From the NCBI GenBank assembly GCA_002350705.1, contig DEFH01000060.1:68476-112834 (forward strand): a stretch of 44,359 bases of DNA, read 5' to 3'. The first letter of the stretch is position 1, and every line of letters begins with the position of its first letter. This DNA is from Ruminococcaceae bacterium UBA2857 (GTDB lineage: Bacteria; Bacillota; Clostridia; Oscillospirales; Acutalibacteraceae). A program made the translations under genes and the position numbers. This document shows positions 8,450 through 18,198 of this stretch, one piece after another. The notes below the pieces were generated by a model, which was given only the letters and a program-made list of their open reading frames with translations, was not told the origin of the DNA and searched no databases.

Positions 8450-9697
8450 TCATGCGGCAGAGGGGCGAGTGTTTTGTATAATGCTGTTGTTGAAAAAAAT
8501 CATATTATCAGAGAAAATAGCATACCCACCCGATGGATCATTCACAAAAACATGTGTAACAGCTCCGACAAGTTTCCCGTTCTGAATGACAGGACTGCCG
8601 CTCATTCCCTGAACGATGCCGCCTGTTTTTTCAAGAAGTCGTTTGTCGGTAATACGGAGTGTCATATTTTTGGAAGCATTGCTGTTGTTGTAGCTGATGT
8701 CCTCGATTTTGACAGAATAGTATTGGGGACCGTTTTCATCAACAGTGGTGATAATCTGAGCCTCGCCCCGCTTGACTTCCTGAGGAAAAGCCACAGGAAT
8801 CGTGGGAGCATTTTTGTCAAAAGAGGAGAGCTGTCCGTAAATGCCGCAGGGACTATTGGCGGAGATGGAGCCGATGGGTGAAGTATCGGAAAAACAGCCG
8901 CTCAGTGCACCGGGATTACCGCAGGTACTTTTTTGAACAGAAGTGATTTCTGCATGGACAATATCACCGCTTTGCAAAGGCATGAGACTGCCGCTTTTGG
9001 TATCGCAGATACCGTGTCCCAGACCGGCGAAAGTGCCGTTTTGAGGATCAATGAATGTGAGTGTACCGATACCGGCACAACTATCACGAACCATCAGACC
9101 TATTCTGTAATGATCCTGTTCGGCATTGTAAACCGGATTGATTTCGGTAAAATATTCTTTTTGGTTATGAAGGGCTTGTATTTTGAGAGGCTGTCCACAG
9201 CTTTTTTCAACGGCTTTCAGCAATTCTTCACTGGTGGAGAGTTTTTCGCCATTCACCGAAAGGATAATATCACCGCAGGAAATACCGGCTTCCTGAGCAG
9301 GATTTCTGTTACCGACAGCAGATGTTTCCGATACAATCAGCCCATCTGTATAAATCCTGATGCCGAACGGCATACCGCCCACAATGACATTTTTTCGCTG
9401 CGTCAGAGTGACATCGACCTGTTTCACGGGAATCGTGCCAAAAAGCATGATTTCCGCTTTGGTGTTGCTTTCGGAAGAGGATTGGACAGTATCAAGAGCC
9501 GCATGGACAGTGCACTTCCTGTCATACCGCAGGGAAAGAGGAAAATTACCTGTAATGAGTTTTTCATCCATGGAGCTGACATTGATGTGCCGGGGAGAAA
9601 GATAGGATGTGACAGCACATAACAGCAATATCAGACCGGTGACAGTGGCACTGATGAAAGCGATACGATGGATAAATTCTTCAGCTTTTTTTTTCAA
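8450..9697 (-). CDS. spoIVB: SpoIVB peptidase (S55 family)
   Basis: A 415-residue serine peptidase. It has an N-terminal membrane anchor (residues 11-33), a PDZ domain at about 105-180 and a C-terminal S55 peptidase domain. His229 (GLGHGI) and the GMSGSP serine motif at 364-369 are visible. In Bacillus it is secreted from the forespore and triggers processing of pro-sigma-K by cleaving SpoIVFA (established for the family). The start is a TTG at 9695-9697, eight bases after AGGAGG. No clear sigma-G promoter was recognised upstream. Its neighbour spo0A supports the call. Confidence 0.95.
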   Translation of the reverse strand: MKKKAEEFIHRIAFISATVTGLILLLCAVTSYLSPRHINVSSMDEKLITGNFPLSLRYDRKCTVHAALDTVQSSSESNTKAEIMLFGTIPVKQVDVTLTQRKNVIVGGMPFGIRIYTDGLIVSETSAVGNRNPAQEAGISCGDIILSVNGEKLSTSEELLKAVEKSCGQPLKIQALHNQKEYFTEINPVYNAEQDHYRIGLMVRDSCAGIGTLTFIDPQNGTFAGLGHGICDTKSGSLMPLQSGDIVHAEITSVQKSTCGNPGALSGCFSDTSPIGSISANSPCGIYGQLSSFDKNAPTIPVAFPQEVKRGEAQIITTVDENGPQYYSVKIEDISYNNSNASKNMTLRITDKRLLEKTGGIVQGMSGSPVIQNGKLVGAVTHVFVNDPSGGYAIFSDNMIFFNNSIIQNTRPSAA

Positions 9698-9848
9698 AGT
9701 TTACACCTCCTCGTGTATAGCTTTCCCCGAAACAGGGAAAATACATGAGATCATGCCTTTCAAAGTTTTTGGATTTTTTGAAAAGCATTGTCAGAAATTA
9801 ATTTTTGTGCAAAACTTACAAAGATTAGCGAAACTTTTTGGAATTGAG

Positions 9849-9877
9849 TTGACAACAGCAGGACAAAGCCTTAGAAT
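9849..9877 (+). promoter_or_regulatory. Sigma-A promoter of the yicC-rsgA operon
   Basis: TTGACA (9849-9854), a 17-bp spacer and TAGAAT (9872-9877), 70 bases upstream of yicC. The 250-base gap it lies in separates the divergent spoIVB and yicC genes; no further ORF is evident there. Confidence 0.85.
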
Positions 9878-9947
9878 AGAATCTTGAAGAGTATGTATAC
9901 TGTGCAGGTGTACGACATTTTAATCTGATTGACAGAGATGATAGAAT

Positions 9948-10826
9948 ATGATAAAAAGTATGACAGGTTACGGACGCTTTGAGGGTGTCATTGAAGGCAG
10001 ACGCATGGTTTTTGAAATCAAGTCTGTCAACCACCGTTTTTTTGAATTGCAGTGCAGACTTCCGAGAGGGTGCGGATTTCTGGAGGAAAGTATCAAGGAG
10101 CTTCTGGCAGGCTATGTGACAAGAGGAAAAACTGATGTCTATATATCCGTTGAGGCTGACGACAGTGTAGCGGCAGATGTCAGAATCAATCATTCGCTGG
10201 CAGCAGGCTATGTAAGAGCCTTGCAGGAGCTTTGCGAAAAATATGATTTGAAAAATGACATATCCGTTTCGGAAATTTCCAAATATACGGATATTTTCAC
10301 GGTCAGCAAGCCTCCCGAAAATGAAGAACAGCTTTCCCGTATCGTAAAAGAGGCAGGAAAAAAGGCTTTGGAAAGCTTTGTTGCCATGCGTGAGCGTGAG
10401 GGAGAAAAACTGAAAAATGATGTTCTGGAGCGTGGCAGGCATATCATTGCGATTGTGGAGGAAATTGAGGAGCGTTCTCCGCAAACGGTGGAGGAGTACA
10501 GAAACAAGCTGTATGAACGTCTGAAAGAAGTGCTTGGCGATACGACCGTTGATCCGCAGAGAATGCTCACAGAAGCCGCCATTTTTGCGGATAAGACAGC
10601 GGTTGCGGAAGAAACGGTACGTCTTCGCAGTCACTTTGCCCAGTTGGAAGAAATGCTTTCCAAATCCGAGGCAGTGGGCAGAAAGCTGGACTTTATCGTG
10701 CAGGAAATGAACCGTGAAGCAAATACGATCGGTTCCAAGGTATGCGATGCGGAGCTTGCTCATAAAGTGGTAGACATCAAGGCAGAGCTTGAAAAAATCC
10801 GTGAGCAGATTCAGAATATTGAATAA
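9948..10826 (+). CDS. yicC: YicC family endoribonuclease
   Basis: A 292-residue protein with the typical start MIKSMTGYGRFEG and C-terminal DUF1732 region (ETVRLRSHFAQLEEML, GRKLDFIVQEMNREANTIGSK). YicC proteins are metal-dependent endoribonucleases (reported for the family; the YloC homologue in Bacillus). Length is normal. It is the first gene of the housekeeping operon, behind a strong promoter, and is followed by remA after 15 bases, as in other Firmicutes. Confidence 0.93.
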   Translation: MIKSMTGYGRFEGVIEGRRMVFEIKSVNHRFFELQCRLPRGCGFLEESIKELLAGYVTRGKTDVYISVEADDSVAADVRINHSLAAGYVRALQELCEKYDLKNDISVSEISKYTDIFTVSKPPENEEQLSRIVKEAGKKALESFVAMREREGEKLKNDVLERGRHIIAIVEEIEERSPQTVEEYRNKLYERLKEVLGDTTVDPQRMLTEAAIFADKTAVAEETVRLRSHFAQLEEMLSKSEAVGRKLDFIVQEMNREANTIGSKVCDAELAHKVVDIKAELEKIREQIQNIE

Positions 10827-10841
10827 ATGGAGTGAATAATT

Positions 10842-11114
10842 TTGCAGCTTGTCAATATCGGATACGGCAATATGATTTCATCATCGAGAATTGTGGCGAT
10901 TGTAAGTCCTGATGCGGCACCTGTGAAAAGAATGGTGCAGACAGCCCGTGACAAAGGACTGTTGATAGATGCCTCCTGCGGACGCAAGACAAAGGCGGTC
11001 ATTATTACGGACAGTGACCATGTTGTGCTGTCGGCGGTGCAGCCCGAAACAGTGGCACACCGTATCAATGACAGTGCGGAAACGGATGAATCAGTTGTAA
11101 AGAGTGAAGGTTAG
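10842..11114 (+). CDS. remA: RemA-like DUF370 DNA-binding regulator
   Basis: A 90-residue protein of the DUF370/RemA family: LVNIGYGNMISSSRIVAI at the N-terminus, then a VKRMVQTARDKGLLIDAS core with the conserved Arg residues that bind DNA. In Bacillus subtilis, RemA activates biofilm matrix and osmoprotection genes. The start is a TTG at 10842 behind GGAGTG; this start and the yicC-remA-gmk order are typical. The last dozen residues are longer and more acidic than in short homologues. Confidence 0.9.
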   Translation: MQLVNIGYGNMISSSRIVAIVSPDAAPVKRMVQTARDKGLLIDASCGRKTKAVIITDSDHVVLSAVQPETVAHRINDSAETDESVVKSEG

Positions 11115-11151
11115 ACTTCATTGTTTATATCATAAAAACGGAGGAATGGAA

Positions 11152-11715
11152 ATGAAACAAAAAGGTCTTTTGGTTGTCATATCGGGACCTGCGGGAACAG
11201 GAAAGGGAACGGTTGTCAGGGAACTGCTGAAAAATAACGGAGCAAAGCTTTCCGTCTCGGCAACGACCAGACAGCCCAGAACCGGTGAGGAAAACGGAGT
11301 TCACTATCATTTTCTGACAAGAGAGCAGTTTGAAAAAATGATAGCGGAGGATGGTTTTCTGGAATATGCGGAATACTGCGGCAATTACTACGGTTCGCCC
11401 AAAAAGCAGGCGGAGCAGTGGATGAGTGAAGGAAATGATGTGATATTGGAAATTGAAGTGCAGGGCTGCCGCAAAATCAAAGACAGGAATCCTGACTGTG
11501 TGAGTATCTTTATCATGCCGCCCTCAATGGAAGAACTGGAAAAAAGACTGCGCGGCAGAGGAACAGAGACGGAAGAAGTGATTCTGAAACGCCTTGAGAG
11601 AGCCAAAGAGGAAATGGCATTGTCCGAAAATTATGATTATGTGATAGTGAATGATACGGTTGCCGGATGTGCGGCTGAAATAGAGGCTGTACTGCGTGCG
11701 GAAAAAAATCAGTAA
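11152..11715 (+). CDS. gmk: Guanylate kinase
   Basis: A 187-residue P-loop kinase that phosphorylates GMP to GDP with ATP. It shows the P-loop SGPAGTGKGTVV, the GMP-binding SVSATTRQPRTGEENGVHYHF segment, FLEYAEYCGNYYGSPK and the lid RGRGTE. The start was set at 11152, seven bases after GGAGG; the Met at 11146 is too close to that site and the one at 11104 overlaps remA. Order remA-gmk-rpoZ is conserved in Firmicutes. Confidence 0.96.
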   Translation: MKQKGLLVVISGPAGTGKGTVVRELLKNNGAKLSVSATTRQPRTGEENGVHYHFLTREQFEKMIAEDGFLEYAEYCGNYYGSPKKQAEQWMSEGNDVILEIEVQGCRKIKDRNPDCVSIFIMPPSMEELEKRLRGRGTETEEVILKRLERAKEEMALSENYDYVIVNDTVAGCAAEIEAVLRAEKNQ

Positions 11716-11734
11716 GAAAAGGGAGAAATATGTT

Positions 11735-11950
11735 ATGTACGAAAAGTATACAAGACCGAATGTAGAGGATATATTTGCAGGAAAAATGAGCAAGTATGCA
11801 CTTGCGATAGCCGTTGCCAAGAGGGCAAGGGAAATTACGGACGATATGCAGGAAGATAAAGGCAAGGTCTGCGATAAGCCTGTATTGGTGGCAGCAGATG
11901 AATTTAAAGACCATAAATATGCCATTTTAGAGCCTGACGTTGATGACTGA
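11735..11950 (+). CDS. rpoZ: RNA polymerase omega subunit
   Basis: A 71-residue protein matching the omega core: a short N-terminus, then SKYALAIAVAKRAREI, the conserved helix that clamps the beta-prime subunit. The start follows GGGAGAAA. The stop overlaps the beginning of priA by eight bases, suggesting translational coupling. In Bacillus coaBC lies between rpoZ and priA; it is absent here. Confidence 0.92.
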   Translation: MYEKYTRPNVEDIFAGKMSKYALAIAVAKRAREITDDMQEDKGKVCDKPVLVAADEFKDHKYAILEPDVDD

Positions 11951-14390
11951 ATCGTTTCTTGTAGCAGGGGTTGCCGTTGAAAATACACGGTATCATTTTG
12001 ATAAGCTGTATGATTATATCGTTCCCGAATCGTGCCGCCGATATGCACGAATTGGCTGTCGTGTGATGGTGAATTTCGGAAAAGGTTCGCTTCGTCAGGG
12101 AATGATAATGGAACTGCATGAAACGGAAGATGTTTCCCGTTTGAAAACGATCAGTGAATTGCTGGACAAAGAACCCGTGATGTCAGCAGAACTGATAAAG
12201 CTGGCATTTCTGATGAAAGACAGATGTTTTTGTACACTGTTTGATGCCTGTCATGCGATGCTGCCTGCGGGACTTTCCCTGAAAGTGATGTACAGCTATA
12301 CGGCTAACGCTTTGAGTGAGGAAGAATGGGAAAAGCTGTCAGAAACGGAAAAACAAATTTTTGTGTATCTGCGGCAAAGAAAAACGCCTGTCAGACAAGA
12401 CCGTCTTTTAAAGACAATGGGACTGACAGACGGAGAAATTTTTTCCGTGATGGTAAAAAAAGGAATTTTATCCCGCACGGAGGCCGTGAAAAAGCGTTTG
12501 CAGGATTTGACGGTCAAAATGGTGCATCTTGAAAATGATGATCCCGATAAAGAGTATACGGCGGCTCAGACAGAGGTACTCCATGTGCTGCGTATCGCAG
12601 GAGATGTTTCCCGAAAGGAAATCACGTATTTTACAGGTGTATCGGGAGCTGTGGTGGATAATCTGGTGAAAAAGGGAATTTGTCGTTATTATGATGCACA
12701 GCCGCCTGAACAGGAGACATTGGTGCGGGAAGTCATGACAGATGACAGGGAAATTGTTTTAACCCCCCGTCAGCAGCAGGCATTTGATTCCCTGTTGAAA
12801 AAATATCGGAGCGGCAAGCCGTCGGCGGCATTGTTGTATGGCATTACGGGAAGCGGAAAGACATCCGTATTTATGAAGCTGATAGATCGTGCCAATAAAG
12901 ACGGCAGAGGTGTCATTTGTATGGTTCCCGAAATTTCACTGACACCGCAGTTATTGGCAAAATTCACGGCACGTTACGGCAATAAAGTTGCGGTGTTTCA
13001 CAGCGGTCTGTCCTTGTCGGACAGGCTCGGAGAATGGAAACGTGTCAAAAGCGGGGAAGCCAATATTGCCGTCGGCACACGCTCCGCCATATTCGCACCG
13101 CTTTCGGATATAGGGCTGATTGTGATTGACGAGGAGCAGGAGTATACTTATAAATCCGGTGCGGCACCACGTTTTCATGCCCGTGATCTGGCAAAGATAC
13201 GCTGTGCGGAAAACGGAGGATTACTGCTGTTGTCTTCTGCGACACCGTCTGTGGAGAGCTTTTATTTTGCCAAAGAGAACCGCTATTCACTGGAAACACT
13301 GGATGAACGTTACGGCACGGCAAAGCTGCCCCATGTTATCACAGCGGATATGAATATGGAAATGCAGCAGGGCAATCGCTCCGGTTACAGTTCCGTTTTA
13401 CTGGAAGCGATAGAAGATAATCTGAACCATCATCAGCAGTCCATTATATTGCTGAACAGACGTGGATATAATACCTTTGTATTGTGTGGTCATTGTCGGG
13501 AAGTCATATCGTGTCCGAATTGTTCGATTTCGCTGACGTATCACAGTGCCAATCACCGTCTGATGTGTCATTACTGCGGTTACTCGATGGCGTCACCGGA
13601 ACAGTGCCCGTCATGTGGCTCGGATAAGCTGCGTTATGCAGGTTCCGGCACACAGAGAGCGGAACAGGAATTACAGGAATTGTTTCCGAGAGCAAGAATT
13701 ATCCGTCTGGACACGGATTCCACCATGCAGCGGTTTGCCTATGAAAAGAAACTCAAAGCGTTTCAGGCCGGAGAATATGATATTATGCTTGGTACGCAGA
13801 TGGTGGCAAAGGGACTGGATTTTCCGAATGTTACGTTAGTGGGAGTGCTGTCGGCGGATCAGATGCTGCATGGAAATGATTTCAGGAGTTATGAGAGGAC
13901 TTTTTCTCTGCTGACACAGGTGGCAGGACGTTCGGGACGGGGCGGTCTGGAGGGGCGGGCCATTATTCAAACATACGAGCCGGAAAATCCGATTATAGAA
14001 TTGGCAGCCTCACAGGATTACAAAGCTTTTTATGAAAGCGAGATTCTTATCAGAAGAGCCATGTTATATCCGCCGTTTGCAGATATCTGTGTGGTGGCAT
14101 TTATGGGCCGTGACAAGGAGCAGACGCAGAATGCGTCGGAATATTTTTCACGGAGCCTGTCGGAACTGGCAGGACAAAAATACAGTGATCTGCCAATGAG
14201 AGTGCTGGGCCCGTCTCCGGCACTGGTGTCACGCATTAATAATAAATACCGTTATCGGTTGATTATCAAATTTAAAAATACAAAGCGTTTTCGTGAAATG
14301 CTGGCGGAACTGCTGAGAGAGTTCGGCAAAAATCGTGATTTTTCCGAAGTGACCGCCTATGCAGATATTGATCCCGAAAATATTGCTTGA
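11943..14390 (+). CDS. priA: Primosomal replication restart helicase PriA
   Basis: An 815-residue helicase. It has an N-terminal fork-binding domain, a winged-helix region, Walker A GITGSGKTSVF (about residue 300), a DEEQE Walker B box, and paired zinc-binding cysteine motifs (CGHC, CPNC, CHYC, CPSC) in the middle of the C-terminal helicase lobe, followed by the AGRSGRG motif VI. PriA reloads the replisome at stalled forks. The ATG at 11943 is preferred; a TTG one codon earlier is possible. It overlaps the rpoZ stop, so it is probably translated by coupling. Confidence 0.96.
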   Translation: MTESFLVAGVAVENTRYHFDKLYDYIVPESCRRYARIGCRVMVNFGKGSLRQGMIMELHETEDVSRLKTISELLDKEPVMSAELIKLAFLMKDRCFCTLFDACHAMLPAGLSLKVMYSYTANALSEEEWEKLSETEKQIFVYLRQRKTPVRQDRLLKTMGLTDGEIFSVMVKKGILSRTEAVKKRLQDLTVKMVHLENDDPDKEYTAAQTEVLHVLRIAGDVSRKEITYFTGVSGAVVDNLVKKGICRYYDAQPPEQETLVREVMTDDREIVLTPRQQQAFDSLLKKYRSGKPSAALLYGITGSGKTSVFMKLIDRANKDGRGVICMVPEISLTPQLLAKFTARYGNKVAVFHSGLSLSDRLGEWKRVKSGEANIAVGTRSAIFAPLSDIGLIVIDEEQEYTYKSGAAPRFHARDLAKIRCAENGGLLLLSSATPSVESFYFAKENRYSLETLDERYGTAKLPHVITADMNMEMQQGNRSGYSSVLLEAIEDNLNHHQQSIILLNRRGYNTFVLCGHCREVISCPNCSISLTYHSANHRLMCHYCGYSMASPEQCPSCGSDKLRYAGSGTQRAEQELQELFPRARIIRLDTDSTMQRFAYEKKLKAFQAGEYDIMLGTQMVAKGLDFPNVTLVGVLSADQMLHGNDFRSYERTFSLLTQVAGRSGRGGLEGRAIIQTYEPENPIIELAASQDYKAFYESEILIRRAMLYPPFADICVVAFMGRDKEQTQNASEYFSRSLSELAGQKYSDLPMRVLGPSPALVSRINNKYRYRLIIKFKNTKRFREMLAELLREFGKNRDFSEVTAYADIDPENIA

Positions 14391-14408
14391 TGAAAGGAGA
14401 AAAATAGA

Positions 14409-14873
14409 ATGGCAATCAGAAATATTGTCAAGGAAGGCGATCCTATTTTGAATAAGGTGTGCCGTCCGGTAGAAAAGTTTGATGAAAAACTGGCAGTCCT
14501 GATAGAGGATATGTATGAAACAATGGATGACGGAAACGGAGTTGGTCTGGCAGGACCGCAGGTAGGAATTCTCCGCAGGGTTTTTGTGATAGATATAGGA
14601 GAGGGCAGACTGGAGTTTGTCAATCCGAAGATTGTGAAAACAAGCGGTGTGCAGGAATCGGAGGAAGGCTGTCTGTCTTGTCCGGGAGAGTTCGGGATTA
14701 CCAAACGGCCAATGTATGTGACAGTGGTAGCCCAGAACCGTTACGGTGATCAGTTTACCGTGAATGCGGAAGGACTGCTGGCAAAGGCGATCTGTCATGA
14801 AAATGACCATCTGGATGGGATTCTGTTCAAAGATCACGTCATCAAAATGATTGAGCCGACTGAAATGGAATGA
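14409..14873 (+). CDS. def: Peptide deformylase
   Basis: A 154-residue metallo-hydrolase that removes the formyl group from nascent proteins. All three signature motifs are present: GVGLAGPQVG, EGCLSCPG and HENDH, supplying the metal ligands Cys and two His and the catalytic Glu. The start follows AAAGGAG. It overlaps or abuts fmt, the gene for the enzyme that adds the formyl group, as in most bacteria. Confidence 0.97.
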   Translation: MAIRNIVKEGDPILNKVCRPVEKFDEKLAVLIEDMYETMDDGNGVGLAGPQVGILRRVFVIDIGEGRLEFVNPKIVKTSGVQESEEGCLSCPGEFGITKRPMYVTVVAQNRYGDQFTVNAEGLLAKAICHENDHLDGILFKDHVIKMIEPTEME

Positions 14874-14881
14874 GTGATACT

Positions 14882-15796
14882 ATGAGAATTGTTTTTATGG
14901 GAACGCCTGATTTTTCGGTGCCGTGTCTGAAAGCACTGTTGGATGACGGCAATGAAATGGCAGGAGTTTTCACGCAGACGGACAAGCCCCGGGGAAGACG
15001 CGGCAATCAGTTATTGCCGTCACCGGTGAAGGTATGTGCGTTGGAAAATCATATTGCCGTGTATCAGCCGAAAACACTGAAAGACGGTGAGGCTTTTGAG
15101 ATAGTGAAACAGCTTGCCCCCGATATGATAGTGGTAGTGGCTTACGGCAAGATTCTGCCGAAAGAGATACTGGACTATCCGAAATACGGATGTGTGAATA
15201 TTCATGCGTCACTGCTGCCGGAATACAGGGGAGCAGCCCCGATACAGCAGGTAATTTTAGACGGCAGGACAAAAACGGGTGTCACAGCTATGTTCATGGA
15301 TGCGGGACTGGATACAGGCGATATGCTGATGAAGTCCGAGACAGCAATCGGAGAGAATGAGACTTTCGGAGAATTGCATGACAGACTTTCGGCAATGGGG
15401 GCTCAACTGATTGTCAAAGTCGTACATGATGCAGAAAAAGGTCTGTTACAGCGTGAAAAACAGGACGATACCCAATCATCTTATGCGGGCATGATCACAA
15501 AAGATATGATGAAAATAGATTTCACGAAGTCTGCAAAAGAAGTGCATAACCTTGTCAGAGCGTTGACAGGAACAGCCTTTCTTGACGGAAAGCGTGTGAA
15601 AATCTATCGGACACTTGTGTGTGATGGCAGGGGAGAAGCAGGAAAAATTTTGTCTTTGTCACCGCTTGTCGCAGCATGCGGAGAAGGTGCGGTAGAGTTG
15701 GTGGAATTACAGCCCGAAGGCAAAAAGAAAATGTCTGCAAAAGACTTTGCAAACGGATTGAAGAATATGGAATGTAAGGAAATGAAATTTTCGTAA
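14882..15796 (+). CDS. fmt: Methionyl-tRNA formyltransferase
   Basis: A 304-residue enzyme that formylates initiator Met-tRNA with 10-formyl-tetrahydrofolate. Motifs: MGTPDFSVPCL at the N-terminus, the folate/catalytic segment NIHASLLPEYRGAAPIQ, and the C-terminal tRNA-binding domain (KEVHNLVRAL). The ATG at 14882 lies seven bases after GGAATGAG. An ATG at 14870 overlaps the def stop as ATGA and is an alternative that adds four residues. Confidence 0.96.
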   Translation: MRIVFMGTPDFSVPCLKALLDDGNEMAGVFTQTDKPRGRRGNQLLPSPVKVCALENHIAVYQPKTLKDGEAFEIVKQLAPDMIVVVAYGKILPKEILDYPKYGCVNIHASLLPEYRGAAPIQQVILDGRTKTGVTAMFMDAGLDTGDMLMKSETAIGENETFGELHDRLSAMGAQLIVKVVHDAEKGLLQREKQDDTQSSYAGMITKDMMKIDFTKSAKEVHNLVRALTGTAFLDGKRVKIYRTLVCDGRGEAGKILSLSPLVAACGEGAVELVELQPEGKKKMSAKDFANGLKNMECKEMKFS

Positions 15797-15810
15797 ACAG
15801 GAGCGATAGC

Positions 15811-17142
15811 ATGACGGAATCATCAAGACAAACGGCTTTTTCGGCATTGATGCGTGTGGAAAGAGACGGCTCATATTCAAATATTGCCCTTGATGCGATA
15901 CTTTCCGGAAGCGGTCTTTCACAGCGTGATAAAAGTTTTGTATCAGGCATTTTCTATGGAGTTATGGAAAGACGGCTGCTGCTGGATTATAATATAGCGG
16001 TCTATTCCGACATACCGCTGAACAAGCTGGATAAAGAAATTGTGATTATTCTGAGAATGGGATTGTATCAGATATTTTTTATGGACAGTGTTCCCGATTC
16101 AGCGGCAGTCAATGAAAGTGTCAGGCTGTGCCATATCAACCGGTTATCCAATGCATCGGGTTTTGTGAATGGTCTGCTGCGTTCGGCGGTGGATTACGGC
16201 AATATCAAGCTCCCGAATCCCAAAAAGAGCAAAAGTAAATTTTATTCGGTGCTGTATTCATGCCCCGAAAGTATTGTCAGGCTTTGGAGGAGCAGTTACG
16301 GTGATGATATTACCAAAGAAGTACTGATGTCACTGGAGGGAAGACCGCCTGTGAATGCGAGAGTGAATACGCTGAAAACGGACAAAGCTCACTTGAAGCA
16401 GTCTTTTGAAAAGTCCGGAATCCGTGCGGTATACAGTGAGTGTACCGACCATTGTCTGAAACTGGAAAATACGGGAGCAATTGAAAAACTGCCTCAGTAT
16501 CGGCAAGGACTGTTTCATATACAGGATACCGCCTCACAGCTTTGCTGTCAAATGCTGAATGTACGGGAAGGGCAGACAGTGTTGGATGTTTGTGCCGCCC
16601 CGGGCGGAAAAACATTCACGCTGGCAGAAATGATGAATAATAAAGGGCAGATTATCGCCTGTGACTTGTATCCGTCAAGAACCGGATTGATTGAAAAGGG
16701 TGCCGAAAGGCTTTCCATTGAGATTATCAGAACATTGACAGGAGATTCTGCCGTCATGCGGGATTTGCCGAAGGCTGACAGAGTGTTGTGTGATGTGCCG
16801 TGTTCGGGACTGGGCATTATCCGCAGAAAGCCGGAACTGAGATACAAAGAAGATCCGGGTTTTGATACGCTGCCGGAACTGCAATATCGAATATTGTGCA
16901 ACAGTGCCGGGTTTGTAAAAGAGGGCGGTATCCTGATCTACTCCACGTGTACGCTCAGTCCGTGGGAAAACAACCAAAATGCAAGAAAATTTCTCGGTGA
17001 GCATGAGGAGTTTGAACCGTATCCGCTCATGCTGCCGGATCATATAAAAAGAGGTATCGAGGAAAACGACAATGAACTGACACTGTTTCCGCATCTGAAC
17101 GATACCGATGGATTCTTTATCAGTGCATTCAGAAGGAAGTGA
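15811..17142 (+). CDS. rsmB: 16S rRNA m5C967 methyltransferase RsmB
   Basis: A 443-residue protein with an N-terminal NusB-like RNA-binding domain (about residues 1-135, TAFSALMRVERDG) and a C-terminal SAM-dependent methyltransferase. Visible motifs: CAAPGGKTFTLAE, DVPCSGLGIIRRKPE with one catalytic Cys, and YSTCTLSPWENN with the second. It methylates C967 of 16S rRNA. It starts after CAGGAG, 14 bases past fmt, and its stop overlaps one possible start of rlmN. Confidence 0.95.
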   Translation: MTESSRQTAFSALMRVERDGSYSNIALDAILSGSGLSQRDKSFVSGIFYGVMERRLLLDYNIAVYSDIPLNKLDKEIVIILRMGLYQIFFMDSVPDSAAVNESVRLCHINRLSNASGFVNGLLRSAVDYGNIKLPNPKKSKSKFYSVLYSCPESIVRLWRSSYGDDITKEVLMSLEGRPPVNARVNTLKTDKAHLKQSFEKSGIRAVYSECTDHCLKLENTGAIEKLPQYRQGLFHIQDTASQLCCQMLNVREGQTVLDVCAAPGGKTFTLAEMMNNKGQIIACDLYPSRTGLIEKGAERLSIEIIRTLTGDSAVMRDLPKADRVLCDVPCSGLGIIRRKPELRYKEDPGFDTLPELQYRILCNSAGFVKEGGILIYSTCTLSPWENNQNARKFLGEHEEFEPYPLMLPDHIKRGIEENDNELTLFPHLNDTDGFFISAFRRK

Positions 17143-17147
17143 GAACG

Positions 17148-18194
17148 GTGCCGGAAGATATCAAATCCCTGTCGGAACAGGAGCTCAAAGAAGCATTTGC
17201 CAAAATGGGAGAGCCTGCCTACAGGGCACAGCAGGTTTACAAATGGCTGCATATGGGTGTCAATTCTTTTGATGAAATGACTAATATTTCTAAAAAATTA
17301 CGTCAAGTTCTTGTAGAAAAGTACTATATCTCTCGTGCAGCTATTGAAAAAAAATTGATTTCGGATTATGATGGTACAAGAAAATATTTGCTGTCGTTTC
17401 ATGACGGAGAGATGGTAGAGTCCGTACTGATGAAATATCATCACGGTTATACCAGTTGTATTTCCACACAGGTCGGCTGTAAAATGGGATGTACGTTCTG
17501 TGCCACAGGCAAGAGCGGCTTTTCCAGAAATCTGACGGCTTCGGAAATGCTCTCCCAACTCCAGACGGAACAGCAGGATGCCAATATCCGCATTTCCAAT
17601 ATTGTCCTGATGGGCATGGGAGAGCCGCTGGACAATTTTGAGAATGTAATACGTTTTTTGAAGCTTGTCAGCAGTGAAAACGGTATGAATATCGGTATGC
17701 GGCATATTTCCCTTTCCACGTGCGGCATTGTGCCGAGAATCTACGAACTGGCAGACATGAAACTGCAATTAACGCTTTCGGTGTCGCTTCATGCACCAAA
17801 CGACCAAATCAGAAGCAGAACCATGCCTGTCAACAGAAAATATCCCGTTTCGGAGCTTCTGAAAGCCTGCCGGTACTATGTACAGCAGACGAACCGAAGA
17901 ATCTCCTTTGAATATGCCATGATTGACGGCGTCAATGACAGTGATGCGTGTGCCCGTGAACTGACAGTGCAACTGAAAGGAATCCTGAGTCATGTCAATC
18001 TGATTCCCGTGAACGCTGTCGGGGGAACAGGCTATCAAAAAAGCAAAAAGGAAAGAATGACCCGATTTATCTCCATCCTGGAAAAAGCAGGAATTACCGC
18101 AACAGTCCGCAGAACTCTCGGAAGTGACATCAACGCTTCCTGCGGACAATTACGCCGTTCTGTCAGGGACGGCCATGAAGAAGGAGGCGGATAA
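17148..18194 (+). CDS. rlmN: Radical SAM rRNA/tRNA adenine C2 methyltransferase RlmN
   Basis: A 348-residue radical SAM enzyme that methylates C2 of A2503 in 23S rRNA and A37 in some tRNAs. It has the CKMGCTFCATG iron-sulfur motif, GMGEPLDNFENV, SLSTCGIVP and SLHAPND, and the C-terminal Cys of NASCGQLR. The GTG at 17148 fits the AAGGAA site better than the GTG at 17139. A stretch from about 17281 to 17395 is richer in A/T and uses codons such as TCT, CGT, CTT and GTT unlike the rest of the gene. Confidence 0.95.
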   Translation: MPEDIKSLSEQELKEAFAKMGEPAYRAQQVYKWLHMGVNSFDEMTNISKKLRQVLVEKYYISRAAIEKKLISDYDGTRKYLLSFHDGEMVESVLMKYHHGYTSCISTQVGCKMGCTFCATGKSGFSRNLTASEMLSQLQTEQQDANIRISNIVLMGMGEPLDNFENVIRFLKLVSSENGMNIGMRHISLSTCGIVPRIYELADMKLQLTLSVSLHAPNDQIRSRTMPVNRKYPVSELLKACRYYVQQTNRRISFEYAMIDGVNDSDACARELTVQLKGILSHVNLIPVNAVGGTGYQKSKKERMTRFISILEKAGITATVRRTLGSDINASCGQLRRSVRDGHEEGGG

Positions 18195-18198
18195 CATA

